DNA of 6,291 nt, taken from a bacterium UBP18_UBA7526 (GTDB taxonomy: Bacteria > UBP18 > UBA7526). Position 1 is the stretch's first letter. Every line of letters starts with the position of its first letter. Below, piece after piece: positions 1-5,328 of this stretch. The position numbers and the translations under genes were made by a program. The notes beneath the pieces were generated by a model, which was not told where the DNA came from, ran no database searches, and saw nothing but the letters and a program-made list of their open reading frames with translations. The DNA lies in NCBI GenBank assembly GCA_002478245.1, contig DLMW01000002.1:2764-9054 (forward strand). Reading direction: 5' to 3'.

Positions 1-120
1 ATCGCAGAAGGGGTCATCTTCCAGGGGAACTGCAACATGAAGGGGAAGGTGGAGCTGAAGGAGAAGATAGCCGAAGAGGAGGAGATTGAGGTAAAACCCA
101 TTAGGAATAAGATACCTTAG
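1..120 (+). CDS. C-terminal end of a bactofilin-like protein (5' partial)
   Basis: Frame 1 is open from the window edge to a TAG at 118-120, giving the last 39 residues. The segment around EGVIFQGNCNMKGKVE resembles the end of the bactofilin beta-helix, where repeats of the form EEGAxFxGxCxM are followed by a short charged tail. Here the tail is rich in Glu and Lys and ends in KIP. Bactofilins are bacterial cytoskeletal proteins that polymerise without nucleotide and act in cell shape, stalk formation and polar positioning. Only the last turn or two of the helix is visible, so the family call rests on a short match. Another beta-helix protein is possible. A hairpin followed by T's and then a strong terminator lie downstream, so the gene probably ends its own transcription unit. 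Confidence 0.55.
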   Translation: MAEGVIFQGNCNMKGKVELKEKIAEEEEIEVKPIRNKIP

Positions 121-122
121 GC

Positions 123-160
123 GTCTGCCCTATAATCTGGTAAATGGGGCAGACCCTTTT
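123..160 (+). terminator. Possible terminator hairpin after the bactofilin-like gene
   Basis: GTCTGCCC (123-130) pairs perfectly with GGGCAGAC (147-154) across a 16-base loop and is followed by CCTTTT at 155-160. The T tract is short and offset by two bases, so this could be a weak terminator or simply a 3'-end stabilising hairpin. It begins two bases after the stop codon of the upstream gene. Confidence 0.4.
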
Positions 161-173
161 AGCTGGTCTCAAA

Positions 174-240
174 CGGTAGCCTCCTATCTGGGGGTATCGG
201 AACTTTCAGGGTTTTAATTATGGGGGTAAAAAATCCTCCC
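174..240 (+). other. Two consecutive hairpins in the non-coding leader, unassigned structured region
   Basis: In the 121-343 gap, bases 174-184 pair with 190-199. The lower stem CGGTA/TATCG and upper stem CCTCC/GGGGG are separated by one bulged G, with two G-T pairs and a TATCT loop. A second stem follows, GGGGG at 222-226 with CTCCC at 236-240. I compared the stretch from memory with c-di-GMP-I, fluoride, guanidine, preQ1, NAD+ and SRP RNA consensus sequences and found no match. With the terminator at 269-293 it could be a small RNA or a cis-acting leader, or just a decayed spacer. No ORF worth naming is present here. Confidence 0.3.
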
Positions 241-268
241 TCTTAGAAAAGTGGTTGGATTAATGATG

Positions 269-293
269 ACTTCGGGTTCGCCCGAAGTTTTTT
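269..293 (+). terminator. Rho-independent terminator
   Basis: ACTTCGGG (269-276) and CCCGAAGT (281-288) form a perfect 8-bp stem closed by a TTCG tetraloop, followed by a run of T's ending at 293. This is a textbook intrinsic terminator on the + strand. It separates the bactofilin-like gene and the structured spacer from the nadA transcription unit. It could also be the expression platform of an unknown leader, but a promoter candidate lies just after it. Confidence 0.9.
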
Positions 294-294
294 A

Positions 295-323
295 TTGCTA
301 AAGAGTGGTTAGTATGATAGAAT
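295..323 (+). promoter_or_regulatory. Putative sigma70-type promoter for the nadA operon
   Basis: TTGCTA (295-300) and TAGAAT (318-323) are separated by 17 bases. They match the -35 and -10 consensus at 4 of 6 and 5 of 6 positions. An overlapping TATGAT lies at 313-318. The predicted start, near 330, leaves a very short untranslated leader before the AGGAGG ribosome site at 334-339. Its position directly after the terminator suits a fresh transcription unit. This rests on sequence match only. Confidence 0.5.
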
Positions 324-343
324 ATTAGAAGTGAGGAGGACGA

Positions 344-1264
344 ATGGTTAGGGGAGCAATGGAAGATGAATATTATCTTGAAAAGATAAGGGAGTTAAAG
401 GAGAAGAGAAGAGCCATCATCTTAGCCCATAACTATCAGAGGCCGGAGATTCAGGACTTAGCGGATCTGGTGGGTGACTCCCTGGACCTTTCCCGGGAGG
501 CTCAGGTCTCGGATGCGCGGGTCATCGTCTTCTGTGGTGTCCACTTCATGGCAGAGTCAGCCGCCATCCTATCTCCAGAGAAGACGGTCCTTTTACCAGT
601 CAAAGAAGCAGATTGCTCTTTAGCAGATATGATCACTGCTCGGGAACTGCGTAAGAAGAAGGAGGAGAATCCTAGAGCGGCGGTGGTCTGCTATGTCAAT
701 TCCAGTGCTTTCGTGAAGGCAGAGAGTGACATCTGCTGTACCTCAGCCAATGGGGCCCAGGTAGTGAATTCACTAAAAGAGAAGAAGATCTTATTCGTTC
801 CTGATGAGCATCTGGGAAGATACCTGGAGAAGAAGACTCAGAAGGAGTTTATCCTCTGGAGGGGATTCTGCCCTCCGCACTATAATCTATTGCCCAAGGA
901 TATATTGAGGGCCAAGGGAGAACACCCTCAAGCAAAGGTCCTCGTCCATCCCGAATGTCGTCTATCAGTGATCGATCTGGCAGACGAGGCCCTCTCAACG
1001 AATGGGATGCTGGAGTATGCCAAAGAGAGCGAAGCCAAGGGGTTCATTATCGGAACGGAGATGGGCCTCATTCATAGATTGAAGAAGGAGAATCCAGGTA
1101 AGAATTTCTATCCTGCGAGTGAGAACCTCATCTGCCCCAGTATGAAACTCATTACCCTGAAAGAGGTTCTAGAATCCTTAGGGAAGATGAGATATAAGAT
1201 TGAAATCCCAGAAGGGGTGCGCAGGAGAGCGAGGAAGGCCCTAGATAGGATGCTCGAGGTATAG
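344..1264 (+). CDS. nadA: Quinolinate synthase NadA
   Basis: NadA condenses iminoaspartate with dihydroxyacetone phosphate to give quinolinate, the entry step of de novo NAD synthesis in the cytoplasm, using a [4Fe-4S] cluster. The 306 residues match the short form of the family (about 300 residues). Seen in order: AILAHNY-type motif IILAHNYQ at 25-32, GDSL at 44-47, CSLAD at 91-95, CYVNSSA at 116-122, WRGFCPPH at 172-179, HPEC at 202-205, IGTEMGLIHRL at 236-246 and ICPSMK at 263-268. The three cluster ligands by family alignment are C91, C176 and C264, at the spacing of archaeal and Thermotoga enzymes. The start at 344 is chosen because AGGAGG lies four bases upstream. Met6 (359) is an alternative with a poorly placed site. 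NadB and NadC are not in the window. First gene of the proposed operon. Confidence 0.97.
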   Translation: MVRGAMEDEYYLEKIRELKEKRRAIILAHNYQRPEIQDLADLVGDSLDLSREAQVSDARVIVFCGVHFMAESAAILSPEKTVLLPVKEADCSLADMITARELRKKKEENPRAAVVCYVNSSAFVKAESDICCTSANGAQVVNSLKEKKILFVPDEHLGRYLEKKTQKEFILWRGFCPPHYNLLPKDILRAKGEHPQAKVLVHPECRLSVIDLADEALSTNGMLEYAKESEAKGFIIGTEMGLIHRLKKENPGKNFYPASENLICPSMKLITLKEVLESLGKMRYKIEIPEGVRRRARKALDRMLEV

Positions 1265-1269
1265 ATTAA

Positions 1270-1339
1270 ACGCAAAAACGCCAAACGCTGAGTCGCTAAA
1301 ATCTAAAGGAAAGACGCCAAATTCTTTGGTGGCTTGGCG
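1270..1339 (+). repeat. Junction repeat with CGCCAAA motifs and a hairpin
   Basis: The 80-base gap between nadA and the membrane protein gene is built from short related pieces. ACGCCAAA occurs at 1278-1285 and 1314-1321, with CGCAAAA and CGCTAAAA variants around them. CGCCAA (1315-1320) can pair with TTGGCG (1334-1339), or CCAAA (1317-1321) with TTTGG (1325-1329). It looks like a small degenerate repeat element rather than a regulatory leader. It leaves the downstream gene without a clear Shine-Dalgarno sequence. Confidence 0.45.
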
Positions 1340-1344
1340 ATTTC

Positions 1345-2013
1345 ATGCAGATTGCAATGAAGGAGTATACTACTTTTTTATTATTCGCTAAAGGTCTTGC
1401 CCTGGGAGTAGGACCCTGCCTCTTCTTCTGTGGGCCGATTCTCCTCCCTTATATCGTAGGGAGTAAGAGAAGCTGGTTAGGGGGGCTAAAGGATATTCTA
1501 ATCTTCTCCGCCTCTCGCGTAGTGATCTATGGACTCTTGGGTCTGTTGGCAAGTAGCATCGGTTATCTCTTGACCGAGGTGATATCTTCCCTAAGGTTTA
1601 ATCTCATAAAGTATCTTGGAGCGGGAATATTTGTCCTTCTCTTAGGAATGATCATGATACTCGGTAGGACAAGGTTTTTCTTCTGCCAGCTACTACATAG
1701 GGAGACGATTGAGAGAAGCGCCAAGAGCATGATCCTCTTAGGCATCTTAATCGGCGTCTCACCCTGTCTGCCATTACTCGGCGCCTTGGCTGCTATCGCG
1801 GGATTGGCCAAGGGACCCTTTATTGGCGCCTTCTGGGGTCTTTCTTTCGGTCTGGGAACAGTGATCTCTCCTTTAATCCTTCTTGCTCTGGTTGCCGGAG
1901 GCCTGGGAAGACTCCTATCCTTAAAACCGATCCTCCATCAGGTAGCGAGTCGCCTCTGTGGTTGCTTCTTAATCTACTTTGGCATCCGTCTAATAATAGG
2001 GGTCTTTCAATGA
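1345..2013 (+). CDS. Six-helix membrane protein, CcdA/DsbD_2 type (thiol-disulfide carrier family)
   Basis: This 222-residue protein is almost entirely hydrophobic, with segments near 10-38, 50-76, 85-107, 128-155, 158-188 and 200-221. It has the internal duplication of the CcdA/DsbD transmembrane superfamily. Each half opens with a glycine-rich Pro-Cys motif, GVGPCLFF at 21-28 and GVSPCLPLL at 137-145, placing C25 and C141 as the expected redox pair. C29 is an extra cysteine. Such proteins pass electrons from cytoplasmic thioredoxin to periplasmic thiol proteins. Members of this branch are often labelled TauE/SafE or UreH-like in databases, so transport is an alternative. The start is uncertain: neither Met1 (1345) nor Met5 (1357) has a clear ribosome site, because the junction repeat occupies that space. 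The stop overlaps the start of the radical SAM gene, which suggests coupled translation. Confidence 0.8.
   Translation: MQIAMKEYTTFLLFAKGLALGVGPCLFFCGPILLPYIVGSKRSWLGGLKDILIFSASRVVIYGLLGLLASSIGYLLTEVISSLRFNLIKYLGAGIFVLLLGMIMILGRTRFFFCQLLHRETIERSAKSMILLGILIGVSPCLPLLGALAAIAGLAKGPFIGAFWGLSFGLGTVISPLILLALVAGGLGRLLSLKPILHQVASRLCGCFLIYFGIRLIIGVFQ
1998..2012 (+). promoter_or_regulatory. Ribosome site and ATGA overlap deciding the radical SAM start
   Basis: AGGGG at 1998-2002 lies seven bases before ATG 2010-2012, and this ATG shares bases with the TGA (2011-2013) of the upstream gene. This supports starting the radical SAM gene at 2010. An in-frame ATG at 1962 would extend the protein by 16 residues inside the previous gene. 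Confidence 0.75.
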
Positions 2014-3173
2014 GGAGATTTTTAATCTTACTCTTTGTCACTCTTCTTATGGGATTGACCTCCCACCCCTACTTTGTTGTGGTGGGGGGTGGGATCCCCA
2101 GAACAGGAGCAACCCCTAAAGCAAAGGAGATCGTGCCCGCTAAAGCCATGTACTGGAAGCCCCTGGCCAAAGGATTGGTACGGTGCGAGCTCTGTCCTAG
2201 GAAGTGCCTCATCCCTTTAGGGAAGAGAGGGTATTGCAAGGTGAGGGAGAATAGAGGCGGCAGGCTCTATACCATGGTCTGCGATCTCCCCTGTGCGGTT
2301 CATGCCGACCCAATAGAGAAGAAGCCCTTATTCCATGTCCTTCCCGGAACAAAGTCCTTCTCCATCGCTACCGCAGGATGCAACTTAGGATGTAGGTTCT
2401 GTCAGAACTGGACCATCTCCCAGTACCCACCAGAACAAACGAATAACTACTATCTTCCTCCCAAGGATGTGGTAGAGATGGCAAAAAGGAGTAATTGTCC
2501 TTCCATCGCCTATACCTATACCGAACCCACGGTCTTCTATGAATATATGTTAGAGACAGCAAGATTGGCCAAGGAATCTGGGATCATGAATGTCATGCAC
2601 TCCGCAGGCTATATCAATGAAGAACCTTTAAGAGAGATCTGTAAATATCTAGATGCGGCCAATATCGATCTGAAGGCATTCACTGAGAGGTTCTATGGGG
2701 AACTCTGCGATGCTACCTTAGAGCCGGTCTTAAATACCCTAAAGATTCTAAAAGAAGAGGGGGTCCATACCGAGATTACAAATCTAATCATCCCTACCAA
2801 GAATGATAGTCCAGAAGAGATCAAAAAAATGTGTAAGTGGATTGTTAAGAATTTAGGTAAGGAGGTCCCCATTCACTTCTCCCGTTTTTCGCCCCAGTAT
2901 AGGATGAGGAACCTCTCCCCCACACCAGTCAAGACCTTAGAGATGGCGGAGAAGATTGCTCGGGAAGAGGGCCTAAGATATGTCTATATCGGGAATGTTC
3001 CGGGGCATAGAGGGGAGAATACCTACTGTCCCAATTGTAATAGGCTCCTCATACAGAGAATGGGGTTCCATGTCTTGGGGAATCATGTGGTAGAGGGAGG
3101 GTGTAAGTACTGTAAGGCGAAGATATCTGGGGTATGGAAGATGCGAACAGATGCGAATAAAGGACGCGAATAA
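2010..3173 (+). CDS. AmmeMemoRadiSam-type radical SAM protein with an N-terminal hydrophobic leader
   Basis: This 387-residue protein belongs to the radical SAM branch related to pyruvate formate-lyase activating enzyme and named after its common partners AMMECR1 and Memo. The reaction is not established. The SAM-cluster motif CNLGCRFC is at 124-131 (C124, C128, C131). An N-terminal four-cysteine module (C59, C62, C66, C76) precedes CAVHADPIEKKPLFH at 95-109. YTYTEPTVF (168-176) and the stretch from NIDLKAF (218-224) to GNVPGHRGENTYCP (328-341) are typical. Two CxxC pairs near the C-terminus (C340/C343, C365/C368) suggest a zinc or Fe-S knuckle. Residues 1-27 begin MRRFLILLF and are hydrophobic, like a signal peptide or anchor, but lack a strict Tat motif. 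Residues 377-387, after the family-typical GVW end, are encoded by a repeat. No Memo or AMMECR1 gene is in the window. Confidence 0.88.
   Translation: MRRFLILLFVTLLMGLTSHPYFVVVGGGIPRTGATPKAKEIVPAKAMYWKPLAKGLVRCELCPRKCLIPLGKRGYCKVRENRGGRLYTMVCDLPCAVHADPIEKKPLFHVLPGTKSFSIATAGCNLGCRFCQNWTISQYPPEQTNNYYLPPKDVVEMAKRSNCPSIAYTYTEPTVFYEYMLETARLAKESGIMNVMHSAGYINEEPLREICKYLDAANIDLKAFTERFYGELCDATLEPVLNTLKILKEEGVHTEITNLIIPTKNDSPEEIKKMCKWIVKNLGKEVPIHFSRFSPQYRMRNLSPTPVKTLEMAEKIAREEGLRYVYIGNVPGHRGENTYCPNCNRLLIQRMGFHVLGNHVVEGGCKYCKAKISGVWKMRTDANKGRE
2061..2094 (+). repeat. Perfect 9-bp inverted repeat inside the radical SAM leader region
   Basis: TCCCACCCC (2061-2069) pairs with GGGGTGGGA (2086-2094) across a 16-base loop. 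It falls in codons for the segment SHPYFVVVGGG that follows the hydrophobic leader, about 50 bases after the start codon. The flank is extremely G-rich on the + strand (2078-2093). A stable mRNA hairpin here could affect translation, or it may be a small palindromic insertion. Confidence 0.55.
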
Positions 3174-3174
3174 A
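3140..3174 (+). repeat. CGAATAA-type repeat at the radical SAM-mnmA junction
   Basis: Three tandem-like units of GATGCGAACA, GATGCGAATAAA and GGACGCGAATAAA run from 3140 to 3174. They supply the last codons and stop of the radical SAM gene and end just before the mnmA start. Bases 3153-3171 match 3781-3799 inside mnmA at 18 of 19 positions, so this is a dispersed element and not chance. Confidence 0.75.
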
Positions 3175-3177
3175 GAG

Positions 3178-4224
3178 ATGAGGAAGAAGGTTTTAGTGGG
3201 GATGAGCGGGGGGGTGGACTCCTCTGTGGCCGCTTCTCTCTTAAAGGAAAGATATGAGGTCATTGGAGTTTACCTCAACCTGGCCTGTGCTTTGGATATA
3301 GAAGAGTCTGCCAGAGGCATGGCCGCTAAGCTAGACATTCCCTTCTACTCTTTCGATCTTAAGAGAGAATTTGAGAAAAGGGTGATCGACTACTTTGTAA
3401 GGGAATACGCTAAGGGCCGTACCCCCAATCCCTGTGTTGTCTGTAATAGAGGAATAAAGTTTATGGCCCTTTTGAAAAAAGCAGAGGAACTGGAAGCAGA
3501 TTATATCGCTACTGGCCACTATGCCAAGGTAGTCTATGATAGAGGAAGGAAGAGGTATCTATTGAAGAAGGGGAGAGATAGGGAGAAGGACCAGTCCTAT
3601 TGTTTATGTGGTCTGGATCAGAAGCAACTTGAGCCTACACTATTCCCTTTAGGGAACCTCACTTTCCAAGAGGTTAGGGAGAGAGCAAGAAAGTTAGGGA
3701 TTCATGATAGACCATCTAGTCAGGAGATCTGCTTCGCCCCAGACGCGGATTATCGCGAATTCCTCAGGAGGCGAATTGTCGCGAATAAAGGAGGCGAATT
3801 GTCACGAATAAGGGAGGGATTGATCGTTGATAGGGAAGGGAAGGTTCTAGGGAAACATAAGGGGATCGCTTTCTATACTATTGGCCAGAGAAGGGGATTG
3901 GGGATCGCTCTTGGCAGGCCCCTCTATGTCATTGCTATCGACACTAGTAAGGATGTCATTGTCGTAGGGAGTGAAGAAGAGATACTTAAGGATGAACTGA
4001 TAGCAGGGGATGTCAATTGGATTGCTATCGATAGACTGAAGAGGCCCAGAGAGGTAAAGGCAAGGATAAGGTATCGGCATAGAGAAGAGGATGCTCTGAT
4101 TACTCCTTTATCTAACAAAAGAGTTTTGGTAAAGTTTAGAAAACCTCAGAGGGCGATTACTCCTGGACAGGCGGTGGTCTTCTATGACAGAGACATGGTA
4201 ATTGGTGGGGGGTGGATCTGCTAG
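3178..4224 (+). CDS. mnmA: tRNA-specific 2-thiouridylase MnmA
   Basis: MnmA uses ATP to adenylate U34 of Lys, Glu and Gln tRNAs and then inserts sulfur from a persulfide relay to make s2U34. The 348 residues carry the PP-loop SGGVDSS at 10-16, RTPNPCVVCN at 81-90, ATGHYAKV at 111-118, KDQSY at 137-141, SSQEICFAPD at 180-189 and TIGQRRGLGI at 234-243. By alignment to the E. coli enzyme (C102, C199) the catalytic cysteines are C89 and C185. C86 forms the CxxC seen in many homologues. Start 3178 gives the family-typical MRKKVLVGMSGG and lies 4 bases after the previous gene. The ATG at 3151 is in frame but lies within repeat sequence. Oddities are a shortened loop after VYLNLACALD (31-40) and a stretch near residues 197-211 encoded by a 23-bp tandem repeat. 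Confidence 0.95.
   Translation: MRKKVLVGMSGGVDSSVAASLLKERYEVIGVYLNLACALDIEESARGMAAKLDIPFYSFDLKREFEKRVIDYFVREYAKGRTPNPCVVCNRGIKFMALLKKAEELEADYIATGHYAKVVYDRGRKRYLLKKGRDREKDQSYCLCGLDQKQLEPTLFPLGNLTFQEVRERARKLGIHDRPSSQEICFAPDADYREFLRRRIVANKGGELSRIREGLIVDREGKVLGKHKGIAFYTIGQRRGLGIALGRPLYVIAIDTSKDVIVVGSEEEILKDELIAGDVNWIAIDRLKRPREVKARIRYRHREEDALITPLSNKRVLVKFRKPQRAITPGQAVVFYDRDMVIGGGWIC
3766..3811 (+). repeat. 23-bp tandem repeat inside mnmA, two copies
   Basis: Copies at 3766-3788 and 3789-3811 are identical except for G/A at 3781/3804, and share AGGAGGCGAATTGTC at their start. Because 23 is not a multiple of three, the copies are read in different frames, giving RRRIVANK and then GGELSRI. The site lies between the DYREFL motif and the G-x-IVD strand of MnmA, a surface-loop region in known family members. 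It is related to the repeat at 3140-3174. Confidence 0.85.
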
Positions 4225-4261
4225 GAATACGGTGTAGAGTTAATAGTAAACGAACTTCTTA

Positions 4262-4278
4262 AGAAGGATTTTAGTATG
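4262..4278 (+). promoter_or_regulatory. Ribosome site of the ThiI-like gene
   Basis: AAGGA at 4264-4268 lies seven bases before ATG 4276 and fixes the start. It overlaps the perfect 12-bp palindrome CTTCTTAAGAAG at 4255-4266, which without a loop would be a poor hairpin. I therefore do not claim control by occlusion. Confidence 0.6.
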
Positions 4279-5256
4279 GCAGTGAGGGCTTTGGCTTTGC
4301 TTTCTGGGGGGCTGGATAGTTCCTTGGCGGTTAAGTTAGTTCAGGAGCAGGGGATTGAGGTTGAGGGAATAAGCTTCACCTCTCCCTTCTTCGGCGCCGA
4401 GAATGCTATAAAGGCAGCAGAAGAATTAAAAATCAAACTCCATATTCTGGATATTACCACTGAGATCCTGGGGATCGTTAAGAGTCCCAGATACGGCTAT
4501 GGGAAGAATATGAACCCCTGCATCGACTGCCATATATTGATGGCCAAGAAGGCAAAGGAAGAGATGGAAGGATTAGAGGCCTCCTTCATCATCAGCGGTG
4601 AGGTTTTAGGCCAGAGGCCCAAGTCCCAGAATAAGCAGGCCCTGGAACTAGTAACCAAGAGATCAGAGACCCAAGGGATATTATTGAGACCCCTCTCTGC
4701 AAAACTCTTTCCCATTACAGATGCAGAGGAGAAAGGATTGATTGATAGAGAAAAGCTATTGGCTTTATCCGGGAAGGGCAGGAAGCCCCAACTGGAATTG
4801 GCTAAGAGATATAATCTAAGAAGTTATACTACCCCAGCAGGCGGCTGCCTTTTAACAGATTCTATATTTTCCAAGCGCCTGAAAGACCTCTTGGAGCATA
4901 ACGAATATACCTTGGATAATATTCTACTCCTCAAATTAGGAAGACACTTCAGGTCTTCTACAGGATTAAAGATCATTATTGGAAGGAATAAGGAGGAGAA
5001 TAAGAGGCTGAAGTCTCTTGCCAAAGAAGGGGATACTTCCTTTAATGTGGCAGGACATAGAGGCCCCTTAGCCATTGTTCGGGGGATTTTGGACGAGGAG
5101 ACAAAAGAAGAGGCGGCCTCTCTCTGTGCCCGATATAGCGATGGAAAGGAATTCCCCAGAGTAAAGGTGAGTTATAAAAAATTGCCAGATGAAGAGGCGG
5201 AATCTATAATCATAACCCCAGTCGATGCTACGGAGTTGGGAGTCAAACGAATCTGA
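4276..5256 (+). CDS. ThiI-like PP-loop tRNA sulfurtransferase without THUMP domain
   Basis: This 326-residue protein starts with the PP-loop SGGLDSS at 10-16, which marks an ATP pyrophosphatase that adenylates its substrate. Further motifs are NPCIDC at 80-85, SGEVLGQRPKSQ at 107-118 and PAGGCLLTD at 187-195. C82, C85 and C191 are thus candidates for the persulfide or disulfide chemistry of tRNA thiolation. Databases, as I recall, label this family tRNA 4-thiouridine(8) synthase ThiI. It lacks the N-terminal THUMP and C-terminal rhodanese parts of E. coli ThiI. Residues about 218-270, with LGRHFRSSTGLKIIIGRN, resemble the NFACT-R_2 RNA-binding domain, which could take over tRNA binding. It lies 51 bases after mnmA, consistent with a shared tRNA-thiolation role. 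The exact target base is inference. Start 4276 has a good ribosome site. Confidence 0.8.
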   Translation: MAVRALALLSGGLDSSLAVKLVQEQGIEVEGISFTSPFFGAENAIKAAEELKIKLHILDITTEILGIVKSPRYGYGKNMNPCIDCHILMAKKAKEEMEGLEASFIISGEVLGQRPKSQNKQALELVTKRSETQGILLRPLSAKLFPITDAEEKGLIDREKLLALSGKGRKPQLELAKRYNLRSYTTPAGGCLLTDSIFSKRLKDLLEHNEYTLDNILLLKLGRHFRSSTGLKIIIGRNKEENKRLKSLAKEGDTSFNVAGHRGPLAIVRGILDEETKEEAASLCARYSDGKEFPRVKVSYKKLPDEEAESIIITPVDATELGVKRI

Positions 5257-5261
5257 ACAAA

Positions 5262-5310
5262 GGTTAACCGTAAACAGTCCCGAATGTCGGGAAGGGTAAA
5301 CCGGAAACAA
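5262..5310 (+). repeat. Junction repeat with AACCGTAAACAG and a TCCCGA hairpin
   Basis: The 72-base gap before the hydrolase gene contains two similar blocks, TTAACCGTAAACAG and GTAAACCGGAAACA, flanking a perfect 6-bp hairpin. Its arms are TCCCGA at 5278-5283 and TCGGGA at 5287-5292, with a three-base loop. There is no T tract, so it is not an intrinsic terminator. It resembles small dispersed elements of the same general style as the other junction repeats here, though the sequence differs. Confidence 0.45.
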
Positions 5311-5328
5311 ACAATTAAGTGGTGCACT

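Noticed and set aside
131..136. Perfect TATAAT as a promoter
   Set aside because: No acceptable -35 lies 16-18 bases upstream, and the hexamer is in the loop of the hairpin at 123-154.
1962..2009. In-frame upstream ATG extending the radical SAM protein by 16 residues
   Set aside because: It lies inside the membrane protein gene, has no ribosome site, and the ATG at 2010 has AGGGG seven bases upstream and a typical ATGA overlap.
2010..2090. Tat signal peptide on the radical SAM protein
   Set aside because: RR is present, but the following residues (FLILL) do not fit the RRxFLK pattern; a Sec-type signal or anchor is equally likely, so no specific route is claimed.
3151..3177. In-frame upstream ATG for mnmA
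   Set aside because: The nine extra residues come from repeat DNA and overlap the previous gene; MRKKVLVGMSGG from 3178 matches the family N-terminus.
3766..3811. Two-copy tandem repeat as a CRISPR remnant
   Set aside because: The copies abut with no spacer, lie inside mnmA and have no cas genes nearby.
4255..4266. CTTCTTAAGAAG palindrome as a regulatory hairpin or operator
   Set aside because: It has no loop to form a stable hairpin, and half of it is explained by the AAGGA ribosome site; a 12-bp palindrome alone is weak evidence.
5284..5328. In-frame upstream ATG for the nicotinamidase-like gene
   Set aside because: It falls in the loop of the TCCCGA hairpin within a junction repeat; family members begin close to the LLVIDM strand, as from 5329.
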